A DNA stretch of 64,000 nt from Protopterus annectens. Its lineage: Eukaryota; Chordata; Ceratodontiformes; Protopteridae. The stretch lies in NCBI RefSeq assembly GCF_019279795.1, contig NC_056726.1:1136652182-1136716181 (forward strand). The letters are read 5' to 3'. The position numbers were made by a program, and so were the translations under genes. Below, one piece after another: positions 44,259 through 55,967 of the stretch. Below the pieces are notes generated by a model, which worked only from the letters and a program-made list of their open reading frames with translations, was not told where the DNA came from and did no database searches. Within the stretch, counting starts at the first letter, position 1; every line of letters begins with the position of its first letter.

Positions 44259-44578
44259 CCATACCTCTCAACTGTACAGATTTTCACAGAATGTCAAGAT
44301 TTCTGCCTCATATTTTTTGTCTTTTTTTCATACAATTGTTGTTTTCTGGCAACTCACTGGCAAATCATTGAGGGTGGAAGTTAGAAAATAATGACAGACA
44401 TTTGAGTTTCAGACTTCATACCCATCAGAAAATTCACGGTAATGCAAAACCTGTTATTATATCAACTTCAAGTTTATAAGAGTAATAGTTAAAAAAGTGT
44501 CCCTAATTTTGGGGATTTGTTTCCCCATTTTTTATAACTTTGTCCAGATTTCTTGCTGTAAGAGTTTGAGATGTATGA
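44259..44578. mobile_element. MITE with terminal inverted repeats, copy 2
   Basis: Aligned over its full length with 12761-13076 (shared blocks TAATGCAAAACCTGTTAT, AAAAAGTGTCCCTA, ACTTTGTCCAGA). Left end CCATACCTCTCAACTG; right end TTGAGATGTATGA, one change from the expected inverted repeat. The flanks show no clear target duplication. Confidence 0.8.
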
Positions 44579-44579
44579 C

Positions 44580-45100
44580 CATAGCTGTACATCAGACTTT
44601 GCTAGTACTATAGTGTATTCCATTAATGTCTGCCTTGGCTGTGGTACTGCTGCTGTGTCTTCCTCACCTGACTTTCCACCCTACCTTTTCTCTGCTGGAC
44701 CAACTTTTGTGGAGGTCTTGCTAAGATGTTAGCCTTTCATTACAACTATTTGCTCAATGTCATGCTGTGACAGGTAAGAAAAATCTTGCTGTAAATTTCC
44801 ATACCATATTGCTGTGCTCCTCTTGACACATCAAACCAATAGAAGTGTCTCACAAGTACATTAAACAGCCACTCAACTATATTATGTGTTTTCAGATGTG
44901 TTACATTATAGGTTATTTTCTACGTGATCTGAAGACTGAATACAGGGATTAACAACTGGGACTATTGGGCCTATCCAGCATTACAAATAACACAAAACAA
45001 ACCACAGATTATATGTGGCCTGCTCCCTGCCTGTATGGTATGTATGTGAAGAATCATACCTAGTTTGTGAATTTTCTTACCAAATGGATGAAGTTGTAGG
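44580..45100. other. No gene recognised
   Basis: Nothing readable between the MITE and the L2-like tail. Confidence 0.4.
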
Positions 45101-45104
45101 AAGT

Positions 45105-46120
45105 CTACTTTATTTATTGACATTTGTTGACCGGGAAAGTCCACTGGGTCAAAAACCCATTATCAGTGGAAGCCTAGGGAAAAAAACTCCACAGTATATT
45201 ACAAAGTATTACAAAGTATTCTAAAAACATAATAATCAAGGATACATGTATAAAAGCAGAGATGTGCAATACAGTACAATACAGAGTTGCATATCTTTTA
45301 GCATCACAACATAGCATAACAAATTAATCAAGGATACATGTATGTAAGCAGAGATATGCAATAAAGTGTAGTACAGAGTTAACATTACTAATTTTTAAGC
45401 ATTACATTGCATTGTTAAGAAGATGCATGTGCAACATAGCATGGATACGCAACAGTACCATATGTATTGTGTGTTTGAGAACAATTGCTTAATGAGCATA
45501 AGGCTGAAATATTTTTAGGACCTGCCATTAGAACCTTTCTTAAGGGACAGTTTTAAGGGGGCTTGTTTGTTTGACAGGGACAGGAGGAACTGTTTAGGTA
45601 ATGCAATTTCAGACCTGATTTAAAGGTTTTTATACTGCCATTTTGAGTTATTTGTGAGGGTAAGGCATTCCAAAGTTTAGCAATGCTATGGGAGTACAGA
45701 CATTATCCAGCTCTTTTGTTAGGTTTGGTTATACTTAGTTGTTTGCCTAAGGATCTTAGTGTTCTTATAGGAGTATATGTTTGTAGGATGGAGCTGAGTG
45801 CTGGGCAAGAGTTGGGATTGAAAATTAGTTTGTGGGCTAAAGTTATTTGTGTATAGAGGAGATGGTGGGAAAACCTGAGCCAGTTCAGTTCTCTAATAGC
45901 TTGGCAATGGTGTGTGTGGTTGGGCTTTCCTAAGGCAAATTTAGCTATATTATAATAGCACAATTCTAGTTTATTACTAAGGGTTTAGCAAAGGTTAGTA
46001 AAAATGGCACTGGCATATAGGAGGGAAGGGATGAGTAAGGTACTGGCAAGTTTTGTTTTGGTATGGTTGTCCAGGTAAAGTTTATGACAGTAAAGTTTGC
46101 CTAATTTAAAGTGTGTTTTC
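45105..46120 (-). mobile_element. L2-like LINE 3' part, antisense
   Basis: The 3' tail in reverse (TTTATTTATTGACATTTGTT, GACCGGGAAAGTCC) is at 45105-45190. The C-terminal coding part 45963-45703 reads CYYNIAKFALGK, RELNWLRFSHHLLYTQITLA and LIFNPNSCPALSS, the same blocks as in copy H at 36480-36600. Remnants of the thumb region (LLIPSLLYA) lie near 46040. A 92-bp tandem duplication (45234 and 45326) sits in its 3' untranslated part. Confidence 0.82.
45234..45420. repeat. Tandem duplication, period 92 bp
   Basis: AATCAAGGATACATGTAT occurs at 45234 and 45326. The units share AGCAGAGAT(G/A)TGCAATA and ACAGAGTT. It lies inside the L2-like 3' region. Confidence 0.85.
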
Positions 46121-46680
46121 TTTATTGCATTGAGAATGTGTGCAAGAACATTTTGGGATTGGTGTGATGCTTGTCAGATGCTAGAATCATGGGAACTGCC
46201 AGGTGGCACACAAGCACATTATAAACAATACCTGGCAAATTACAGACCCCTGGCAGTTAAGGGAATGAAAGCATTTCCTGTTGATCTATCATAGTCTTTT
46301 TGGACCATGTAGGGATTTGGTGGTAATGTGAGTGCAATCGGTAGCTCTCAGGTCTTGTTAGAAATAGATAATGTCATAAAATGCCTGAAAGGTGGTGGTT
46401 GCCTCTTCTGTATTCCTGATGTGCCAGATATGCTCCTTCAATTGCTGTAGCAGAGTATTGGGGAAGCAACACATTCAGAAAGCTGAGGCCTGTGAATTCC
46501 CTAACGTATCCCCAGTAGATTGCTCAATGGTCCTTATAGCTAAGATTCTTAAAACTACACAACCTTTTCAGTATAAATGCATTATTTATTCCACTCATAC
46601 TCCTGTCTGTCAACACTGAATGAATTGTCTCTACTTAAAGTATAATTACAGTCATGATTTCTCAATTCTTCCATATAGTA
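46120..46680. other. No gene recognised
   Basis: Short frames of 65 and 75 codons without a domain. Confidence 0.4.
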
Positions 46681-46689
46681 GGGTTAAAC

Positions 46690-48009
46690 TGATGGAAGGA
46701 TGTCATGCCAACAAACACAATTTAATGGAAAGTCCATTTGGCAAAACATTATACCAGTCACCAAAGCCGTAGATGAGGGTAAGGTAGTTCACACAGCCTA
46801 TCTTGACCTCGGCAAGGGTTTCAACACCATCCCCCATTCTGGAATTAAAGCTAAACTCACTAAACTAGCTATAAATCCTTACATCACAAGATGGGTTGCC
46901 AACTGGCTCACTGATAGAACCCACACTGTACAAGTTGCAGACTCCAAATCTGACCTCAAAGCAGTGACAAGTGGAGTACCACAGGGTTCCATCCTGGGAC
47001 CTCTCCTGTTTGGTATCTACTTCTCTGAAGTACAGGCTAACACGGAAGGCCTATGACTAATGAAGTTTGCAGATGACAGCAAACTAGGAACCATAGTCAA
47101 GTCCCCAAATGATGTGGACATCCTACAGAAGGGCCTCGCTGAGACAGATGGCTTGAGTCAGAGCCATGGCCTCAAGCTCAATGCCAAAAGTGCAGTGTCA
47201 TCCCCTTTGGTAAAAACTCTGTACCCATGAACTACCACATAGGCAGCAATCTACTTAACACTGAATGTGTGATAAGAGACCTTGGGACCCAGGTGGACAG
47301 TAGTGTCTCCTTTGATAGTCACATCGCCACAGTAGTCAGGAAGTCCTTCTACATGGCACACCTCATCATAAAAGGGTTCTCATCCAGGAAAAAAGAGGTC
47401 ATTGTCCCTCTCTACTCGACACTCATTAGACCCATTGTAGAGTACAATGCCCCTTTTGGAATGTACCTCACAAGACATCTGCAGCAGCTGGAAAGCCACA
47501 GAAGTACTTCACAAAGAGGATTACTGGCCTCAAACAAATGCCCTACACTGACCGTCTCAAAAAACTCCAGCTTTACTCCGTAGCATATCGCCTACTCCGA
47601 GGTGATCTCTGCCTAACATATAAAGCTATGTCAAACCCAGAGCTGTTGGACATGCTACACCTAAAGAAATCCCAATCGCTCCGAGCTGCACACTCTAGGG
47701 ACCTAAACCTTGTCACCACAATAAACAGGACATGCTGGAGGTATAGATTCCTGTCCCAGAGACTTCCCATACTCTGGAACAGGCTACCTATCTATGTCAA
47801 GCAAATTTCTTCATTAGCACTCTTCAAGAGAAATCTTGATGAGTGGATGGGTCATGGGAAATACACCCCAGGGATCACTTCTGCATCTCTGCTCAACAGT
47901 GGCACAGGAAAATAACTTTCTTGTGTAGCGTAAGCCAGGGAACCTTGTTGGTTAGACTTGCGTAGGCCCTTGGGTCAATAGCCTAGTACCTACCTATGAT
48001 CCTATGAAC
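46690..48009 (+). mobile_element. CR1 LINE copy D, 5'-truncated
   Basis: RT from VTKAVDEGKVVHTAYLDLGK (motif A region) and SGVPQGSILGPLLFGIYFSE to a TGA at 47054-47056, then LMKFADDSKLGTI (catalytic box intact), a one-base shift near 47190, NYHIGSNLLNTECVIRDLG, IVEYNAPFGMYLTRHLQQLE, another shift near 47500, and the C-terminus to 47915. The 3' untranslated part ends GGGTCAATAGCCTAGTACCT, then TATGATCCTATGAACCTAT. This is the clearest CR1 3' end of the window and serves to identify the scraps elsewhere. Confidence 0.93.
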
Positions 48010-48098
48010 CTATTATGCCAAAATATCTTTTCCTGAACTTTAGAGAGAATTCTTTTTACAGGAGGTGCAAGCCCCCATGCACTCCCCATTTGGGAATA

Positions 48099-48210
48099 TC
48101 TATATCTGTCTATATCTATCTGTCTATATCTATATCTATATCTGTCTATATCTATCTGTCTATATCTATATGTGTGTATGTGTGTGTGTGTGTGTGTATG
48201 TGTGTGTTTG
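48099..48210. repeat. TATCTG/TATATC and TG microsatellite
   Basis: Hexanucleotide-type TATC/TATATC repeats merge into (TG)n directly after the 3' end of CR1 copy D. Confidence 0.95.
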
Positions 48211-48418
48211 TATAGACCTACTCTAAAGTCACACACAGTGGAAAAAAGGAAACACTATCTCGGTATAAATTGTTTCAGCATAATGTTTCCGCTGAACTGA
48301 CTTTCACTTGAATTGCATTTGATCGGTCAAATGAATCACAAAATTACTATTTTTGGCATTTGTCTTTATTTTTTTCTCAAACTGGGTTTCCTGTGACCCA
48401 TGAAGTTCCTCATTGCTC
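48211..48418. other. No gene recognised
   Basis: Short spacer between the microsatellite and CR1 copy A. Confidence 0.4.
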
Positions 48419-48558
48419 TATAGGTTCATAGGTAGATACTAGGCTATCTGCCCTAGAGCATTTATAAGTTTAGCAAGAGTGTATTTGTCTTCCGCCTCCC
48501 TATTAAATTAGCTTACTGTGCCTCTGTAAAGTAGGTCACAGAAGGTACCCTTTTAAGA

Positions 48559-51357
48559 TTAGTTTACTGTGCCTCTGTCTAGCAGAGACACAGAAGAGAT
48601 CCCAGGGGTGAATTTGCAATTTCCCATCCACGCGTCCAGATTTCGCTTGTAGAGGGTCAGCGAGGGGCTATGTCTAACATGAATTGGGATTCTATTCCAG
48701 AGTGAGAGGAGCCTCTGGGAAATGAATCTGTCCCTCCAGCATGTCCTATTTATTTTTGTGCTGAGGTTTAGGTCCCTGGAACGTGTAGCTCTAAGGGACT
48801 TGTATTTTTTGAGGTGGAGCATGTCCATTAATTCTGGGTTTGACATGGCTTTATACGTCAGGCATAGATCGCCTCTGAGTAGGCGGTAAGCAACTGAGTA
48901 GAGCTGGAGTTTCTTTAGTCAAGCTGCATAGGACATCTGTTTGTAGCTCATGATCCTCTTGGTCAGGTACTTTTGGGGTCTCTCCAGTTGCTGTAGGTGT
49001 CGGGTAAGGTACATCCCAAAAGGGGCATTGTATTCAATTATGGGCCTGATGAGTGACGAGTAGAGGGGCACAATGACCTCGCTTGATCTAGATGCGAACC
49101 CTTTCATGATAAGGAGGGCTATATAGAAGGTGTTTCTAAACACTTTGGCAACATGATTATCAAAGGAGAGATTACTATCTACGTTGGTCCCCAAATCTCT
49201 AATTACTTCTTCCATACTTAATGGATTACCACCTGTGTGGTAATTTGTGGGCACCTTGTTTTTCCCAAAGGGGATGACTATGCACTTTTTAGCATTTAGC
49301 TTGAGGCTGTGGCTCTGGCACCAAGCATCTGTCTCTGTGAGACCCTTTTGGAGGATGCTTGTGTCAGCTGGAGATTTGATTATGGCCCCCAGTCTGCAGT
49401 CATCTGCGAACTTTGTCAGCCATAATCCCCCCGTGTTAGCCTGATCCTCAGAGAAGTATATACCGAACAAGAGAGGTCCCAGAACTGAGCCCTGTGGGAT
49501 GCCGCTTGTAACTGGTTTGGATTCGGACATGGCACCTGTGATTCTGACCATGTGGGTTCTATCTCTGAGAAAGTTTGCAACCCATCTTGTGATATAAGGG
49601 TTGATATTTAAGCTGGTAAGCTTATTTATGATGCCCGAGTGGGGTATTGTGTCGAAGGCTTTTGCGAGGTCCAGGTAGGCTGTGTGGACTACCTTGCCCT
49701 CATCCATGGCTTTGGTAACTGTTTCAAAGAAATCAACTAGGTTTAAGAGGCAAGATCTGCCCTTAACAAAGCCAAATTGGGTAGGGTCCAGTGTCTGGAG
49801 GCTCCCAATGTCTTTGTTTATGAGTTCCATGATAATACGCTCCATAGCTTTCCAGACCAGACTAGTCAGGCTTATGGGGCAATAGTTTCCGGGGTCCGTT
49901 GTGGCACCACCTTTGTGGAGTGGGGCCACTGTAGCTGTACGCCATTCTTTGGGTACATATCCTGTAGTAAGGCTAAGTTTGAACAGTGACTTAATGTGAG
50001 GGTTCAGTTCTTCTTGGAGCTCGTGTAAGACACAGCCTGGGACACCGTCCAGTCCCATAGATGCTGTGTTTTTTGCTTTGGAGAGGGCAGCTTTCACCTG
50101 TGCATCTGTGATGTCAGGGAGGTTACATTCAGTTGGGATAGGTATTTGCTTCTTTGGGGATGGAGGCAGAGAAAAGTTTGTGCTGAATCTGTCTGCCAGG
50201 ATGTTGGCTATGTCTGTAGGTTTGGTATATTTTGTACCATTATGCAACAATTCAGAGCATATCTGGGAGTTTCCGCCCATGTTCCTGACATAACTAAAGA
50301 AGGCCTTGTGATTATCTCTAGTGTCTAGGGCAATTTTTCTTTCGAAACTGGCCTTTGATGATTTTATAAGGGATCGAAGTTTCTTGCTAATACTGATCAG
50401 AAATGCCTTCCCTTTTCGGGATTTTGCTCTGTCATGTAGTAGCTTCCTTCTTCTGTTGTATAGCTTATTTATGGCCAGGGTCCATCAGACCGGTCTTCTG
50501 TTTTTGGAGGAGTGAGTCTTGGTTTTATTTGGGATAGCACGATCCATGCATTCCTGCACGTGCTCATAGAATGCATTTGTAAAGGATTCTGCAGATTGGG
50601 CTGTATTATCCTGTGGTCCAGGGGCTTTGAAGGATTCCACCTCAGTCTTGAGAAGTGCAAAGTTGGCTTTTGAGAAATTCTTTACAGTGATTTCCTTGGC
50701 TGGGGGTGGGGATGGGATATGGATGTCCAGGGAAATTTGTTTATGGTCTGATCTTATCAATGAGGGGTTTACCTCTGGTGTGGAACATAGAGTCCCCATG
50801 TTGGCGATGACCAGGTCCAATATGTTGTTCCCTCTTGTGGGAGTGGTGACCAGTTGTTCCATTGTGTTAGAGTTTATAAATTTAAGGAACCATTGGGCGA
50901 GGGTGTTTGGGCTTGAGTAGTTTTCCCAGTCAATGTTTGGGTAGTTGAAGTCACCCAATAACATAGTGTTTGGAGAGACCTTCATATTCTCCAGTATTCT
51001 CAGGAATGCCAAGTGGGGTTCCTGTAATAGGGAGGGTGTTCTGTAGCAGGCTACAAACTGAAAGGCAGTTTTGCCCGCTGTTAGTTGCACATGGATGGTT
51101 TCCGATGCTTCGTGCAGTGCCACTAACCTGGAGGTGTAGGTATCTTTGATGAATATAGATACTCCCCCTCCTTTTGTGCTTCAGACCGAGTTTTGGGGCC
51201 GAAACGCATGGTATGAGTTATAACCTGGTAGTGCTGGGGTGCTCTCAGTAGCCTTGAACCAGATTTCTGTTACTGCACAGAGATCAATTTTCTCCATACT
51301 GAGGAGAGTCTTGAGTGTGTGCATCTTGAGGTTTAGACTTCTGGTATTGAGTAGCAT
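48559..51357 (-). pseudogene. CR1-A ORF2: APE endonuclease and reverse transcriptase with three stops
   Basis: ATG at 51355-51357 (MLLNTRSLNLKM), as in copy B. Endonuclease: DLCAVTEIWF, TKGGGVSIFIKDT, LLGDFNYPNIDW (catalytic), VTTPTRGNNILDLVIANM, RSDHKQISLDIH (catalytic). RT: KNTASMGLDGVPGC, CPISLTSLVWKAMERI, AYLDLAKAFDTIPHSG, TSGIPQGSVLGPLLFGIYFS, LTKFADDCRLGAI (FADD intact), C-terminal NRTCWRDRFI and LYKRNLDAWMG. In-frame stops: TGA 51181-51183, where copy B has an Arg codon; 50485-50487, where copy B has Trp; 48919-48921. All pieces share one frame over about 930 codons, so the copy died by point changes only. Confidence 0.93.
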
Positions 51358-51386
51358 TACCTTTAGTTTTTTTATCCTTGGGTTGT

Positions 51387-52360
51387 CTATGGAGGCGGGT
51401 TTGTCCTTTGAGCCTTGCCTAAAAAAAGCACTATGGGGGTGGCAAGAGCCTTGGCCAGTATACGAAAGCCTAAGGGTGACAGATGCAAGCCGTCCCTAGC
51501 GAAGCAACGTGGCGTGTCAAGCATGTCATCCCAGGCTGACAGACACTGGATCCCCTTTGAATGACACCAATACTTTAGCCAATTGTTGAAACTGATCATT
51601 TGTCTTTATACTGTGACATCATTCTTGGTGATGGCAAGATGCTACTCAAGGTCAGGGTCATACCAGGCTGGGCTACATGGTCAGAGAGCTCCTCAATGAT
51701 TCTTTTCATGTAGTCCAGGGAGGTACGTCTCAGGTCATTCACACCAGCATGGACAATGATGGAGTCATACTTGTACTTGCTTTGGAGTGACCTGAGTGCT
51801 TGCGTTATGTGGTGGATCCTGGCACCTGACAGGCAGCTTACAGTGACCTTCTCCTTGTTCAGTCTGGTGAGCGGGACGTCAGTGTGCCGGACAATAGAGT
51901 CCCCTATAACAAGTGTATTTGGTGTGTTGTTTGGCCTTAAGGGCTGTGACTGTGAGGCACACTGATTTTGTGAGATATGTGATTTGTGGGTATTGTTGAG
52001 GGGTGACTGTTGCTTGGATATCTGCTTAGGAGGTCTTTGCTGTTTAGGCAGATTTTTATTTAGAGCCTCCGAGTATGTTTTTGTGTGTTTATGTGTTGGG
52101 TATGCAGATGCAATAGGTCTGTGTGAGACTGGATTTGTGGTGTGGGTGGTTACCTTTTCCTCCTGAATGACTGTGCCAATCTTGGGTTGAGAGAGCTCTG
52201 CCTCCAGTTTGGCTGTGTAACTGCATCTCTCACATGTATTAGAGTTTGTTGGAAGGAGGAGAGGGTTGTCTGTGTACATAAGGCAATTGTAACATTGCCT
52301 CAAAATTCCCAGATTCACCAGCTGGACTGGAGAGTAACCTTGAAACTGACCCTTGGACAT
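51387..52360 (-). pseudogene. CR1-A ORF1: zinc-finger-like motif and SGNH esterase-like domain, frameshifted
   Basis: N-terminal part with CYNC and CERC cysteine pairs (about residues 18-42). A polar linker rich in Pro, Gln and His follows. The SGNH hydrolase-like domain shows block I VIGDSIVRH (catalytic Ser), block III VHAGVNDLRR (Asn), and in the piece 51599-51387 block V RDGLHLSPLGF (Asp, His). The two pieces are joined in copy B; here one T is missing near 51600 (ATCATTTGTC against ATCATTTTGTC). Family knowledge: CR1 ORF1 proteins carry an esterase domain needed for retrotransposition in some lineages. The stop at 51387-51389 lies 29 nt before the ORF2 ATG. Confidence 0.92.
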
Positions 52361-52678
52361 ACCAGATTAGTATAGGGAACTGTTTTTTTACTGATCAGGT
52401 TAGGGAAGGCAACTGATTTTTCACTTGATCAGGAAGGACCAATCGGGAGCCTAGTACTTATGAGAAGTCAAGGAGGGTGTAGTGCTTTAGTTAGTTGGTG
52501 TTTCCTTATAAGAGCTGAGCAAGTGCAGGGCTTTAGAGTGATTACTTTGAGAGTTTGAATAGTTCTAAGGGAAAAAGTGAAGAGCAGACTTTGTGGAGCC
52601 TGGAATAGTTTAAACCTGTTTAGGCAGCACTGCCCGACGTTGCTCAGTGCGCAAAACCACGCAAAAAGAGAGTTGTAG

Positions 52679-53111
52679 CGTTTTAAGAGAGAGACATCAA
52701 GGAGTTTAGAATTGACCCAAAATGGCCAATAAAACTACAGCTTCTAGGTAGTAACCACTCCTCCAGGGACAGGCAGGCTGTTCAGTGTTAACCACTCCCA
52801 CTGGTGAACACAGAGACTTCCCTTTAGCCCAAGCAAGCACTGGCCTTCTAGAAACTTCCAAACAGTTCAGAACAGCAAATCTGTAACTGAACTTTCTTAA
52901 CTTTCAGAAAGTGGGAAAAAAGCAAGATTTTTTTTTTCTTTTTGTTGTAGTTTAAAGGTAGCAGAGATACACAAGCAGCAAAATAATCACAACAGTGCAG
53001 TAAATGACCCCACACTTGAGTGCTATGCCAAAATCAGGTAAAATGCAGTTTTTAGAGAAAAAAAAACGATTTTAAATTAAGTGCAACACAGGAAATGCAG
53101 TAAACAGGCTC
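52679..53111 (-). repeat. CR1-A 5' region, repeat block copy 1
   Basis: 433 bp nearly identical to 53337-53771, offset 658 bp, same orientation. It lies upstream of ORF1 in the sense of the element. Confidence 0.9.
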
Positions 53112-53336
53112 TAAATGTGTTCTAAGTACTGTTACTGTTACAGATATAAACTTTAGCAAGCTGGAAATGCCAAAATGTAGGCGGCAAAGCAGTAAAACTT
53201 AACAAAAAATCACAAGAAAATACTTAAAATCACAAAAGTGGCTCCTTTTCTTCACCTCTCAGCATTTTCTCCCCTTGGTAGGTGCTTCAGCAACAACTAG
53301 CAAGCCTGAAAAGATGCCAAAACCACGAGGCAGCCG

Positions 53337-53771
53337 GGTTTTAAGAGAGACAGATCAAGGAGTTTAGAATTGACCCAAAATGGCCAATAAAACTACAGCT
53401 TCTAGGTAGTAACCACCCCTCCAGGGACAGGCAGGCTGTTCAGTGTTAACCACTCCCACTGGTGAACACAGAGACTTCCATTTAGCCCAAGCAAGCACTG
53501 GCCTTCTAGAAACTTCCAAACAGTTCAGAACAGCAAATCTGTAACTGAACTTTCTTAACTTTCAGAAAGTAGGAAAAGAGCAAGATTTTTTTTTTTCTTT
53601 TTGTTGTAGTTTAAAGGTAGCAGAGATACACAAGCAGCAAAATAATCACAACAGTGCAATAAATGACCCCACACCTGAGTGCTAGGCCAAAATCAGGTAA
53701 AATGCAGTTTTTAGAGAAAAAAACGATTCTAAATTAAGTGCAACACAGGAAATGCAGTAAACAAACTCTAG
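53337..53771 (-). repeat. CR1-A 5' region, repeat block copy 2
   Basis: Second copy of the block at 52679-53111. With the 225 bp between the copies, the arrangement is about 1.65 units of a 658-bp monomer. Some LINEs carry promoter monomers in tandem; whether this block has promoter activity cannot be told. Confidence 0.9.
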
Positions 53772-53947
53772 AAGTTTAGTTGTAATGATAAGAAATACTG
53801 TATTTTGACCACATTTTAAGTTTTTCCTGCAACAAAAACTGAGTATGATGCAATATTCTTCCTAGGATGGGATTTGGGAATCAGAGCACAATACAGTTAT
53901 GAAGTTACCATAACGACAAATCAGTATTAAAAGTCAGTCTCTGTTAA

Positions 53948-53971
53948 TAAAGTTGTTTATTGCAAAAAAAA
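53948..53971 (+). mobile_element. Tiny poly-A insertion with 19-nt flanking repeats
   Basis: AAAGTC(A/G)TCTCTGTTAA-type 19-nt repeats at 53929-53947 and 53972-53990 differ at one base. Between them lie 24 bp ending in a run of A. An AATAAA overlaps the left repeat. It has the shape of an extremely 5'-truncated retroposed transcript, or a repair product. Confidence 0.6.
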
Positions 53972-53991
53972 AAAAGTCAATCTCTGTTAAC

Positions 53992-55285
53992 TATGAGGAT
54001 TACTCCACAGGCATTTTGACTCCTCAGCAGTCAAAACCTCTGAGGCTACCATACAGCCTTCCCCTTACCCTTCCCATCACAAATAATACAGCTCTCATTT
54101 ACAGTTTTGAAGTCTGCCCAAATCAGGAGGAAAAAGGAAATAACAAGCTGATAACACAAAAAAACAGAAGTAAGAATATCAAGGCAGTAGCACCAAAGTA
54201 GAGGACAGTGAAACACATTATTGCCACAGCTGGACCTTCTTAATGCCGCTCTACCATTACGTAAACTTATAACTTTCATTGATGAAGTGTAAAAAGATAC
54301 AGTTGTACTAATATATAGGACAAAGTGCTCAACCAGTCTAAGTAGTTTTCGTATACTAGCATGTTTCTGATGACAGTTGCCTCAAAAACAGATCTGGACC
54401 CAGAGACAATATCTAGCTTACAGTGCTTCTTGGAAGTATTCATCGAAGACCAAGATAATGTGGCACAAAATGTCTTCTGTATGGTCATTATAGAAATATA
54501 TGGGACACAAAGGTACTCACTGCCTTAGTGGAATGAGTTCTGGAAGCTGCAGGTATAGGTTTCTCATATTTTTATGACAAACTTTTGTCTTTGTCTGACC
54601 ATTTGGAAAGGCTGTTTTGATAACTTTTTTGGAACAATTTAGATTTGCATGGAGATAAATATCTATGTACCCTTGCAGAAAGTTTGTTGAAGCTACCTGT
54701 GGACATTCTTATGATAAAGGTGAAATTCACCACAGTCGAAATAAAAAAAAATACAACATTAGTCAATAGAGTTATGTTTGCCTCTTTGGCAGCTTTAGGC
54801 ATATCAGACAGGTTTGAGCTAAGTGCCACCCTTTCCTTCAGGAAAACATGATCTCAATCTAGGCTTAAAAGGGCTATAAATAAGACATTCTTTCAGTTAA
54901 AATAATGGCTACTAAAAAGAGGGTCTTACAACAAAGGAACTTCAGATAAGTGGAGACTGTGGGATTGAAAGGTGGAAAAGAAAGATTTTGTAGCATGAAT
55001 CATGTCTGAAGAAGGAGTAGGTTCATTGATAGGAAGCTTTAAATGAAAACTATCTCAAAAAAAGGTTTTACAGACTTACAGAAGAGCAAGAAAAATTCAG
55101 CACAGAGCACAATGACAGCAAGAAATGGCTATCAAATGAATCTTGGCAGTGGACTAACTAAGATGAAGTCAAAGATCTGGCATTAATACAGAACAGCCAA
55201 CATCTAGGAGAAGGAGATCTCATCCTTACCAGCATTTGAAAAGGAAAATATGATCAATTGGTTATGGTACGTTTCTTAGGCAGGC
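53992..55285. other. No gene recognised
   Basis: The longest frame (54829-54572, minus, 85 codons) has a hydrophobic stretch but no recognisable domain and overlaps another frame on the other strand. No repeat of this stretch was seen in the window. Confidence 0.4.
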
Positions 55286-55967
55286 TATCTATATAGAGAG
55301 GTGACACTAGAAATCAGTCTCAGAAAAGCCCGAACTCTTGGGTATCAAAGGAAGTGGAAGCTGAAAAAGAATGATTGTGTGGTGGAATTCAGGGTAGAGT
55401 TAATACAGACACTGATTGGCAGTGAAGAGTTACCAGATGGATGGACAACTGCATCAGAAATGGTAAGGGAGTCAGCTAGAAAGGTACTTGGTTTGACATT
55501 TGGACAGAGGAAGGAGGACAAGGACACCTAGTGGTATAATGAGGTAGCACAGGACATATGCAGATGAAGAGGTTGGTGAAGAAGAAGTGGGATTGTCAGA
55601 GAGATGAAGAAAGTAGACAGCAGTACAAGGAGATGAGGTGTATGGCGACGAGGGAGGTGGTGAAGGCTAAGGATAAGGTGTATGGTGAGTTGTATGAAAG
55701 GTTGGACACTTAGAAGGGAGAAATCAAGTGTACTGATTGGTTAAATAGAGGGACCAAAGTGGGAAAGATGTGCAACTAGTTTGGGTGATAAAGGATAATG
55801 AAGGAAATATACTCACAAGTGAGGAGAGTGTGTTGAGCAGATGGAAAGTGTACTTTCAGGGGCTGATAAATGAAGAGAATGAGACAGAAAGAGAGAGAAG
55901 ATTGGATGATGTGGGGATAGTGAATTAGGAAGTCCAATGTATTAGCAAGGAGGCAGTAAGGACAACT

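Larger units (their letters stand above)
48418..53771 (-). mobile_element. CR1 LINE copy A, near full length
   Basis: Order on the minus strand: 5' region with a duplicated block (53771-52376), ORF1 (52360-51387), a 29-nt gap, ORF2 (51357-48559), a short 3' untranslated part and the CR1 tail (ATAGGTTCATAGGTAGATAC in reverse at 48420). It is the only CR1 here with both ORFs. Damage visible: a one-base loss in ORF1 near 51600 and three in-frame stops in ORF2; no frameshift was seen in ORF2. The upstream limit is inferred from the end of the duplicated block. Confidence 0.9.

Noticed and set aside
47994..48236. Frames on both strands with RYRQID and ISVYI repeats
   Set aside because: Translation of the TATCTG/TG microsatellite.
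54572..54829. Possible membrane protein gene on the minus strand
   Set aside because: A hydrophobic stretch of 85 codons with no start context, domain or splice signals; an overlapping frame exists on the other strand.
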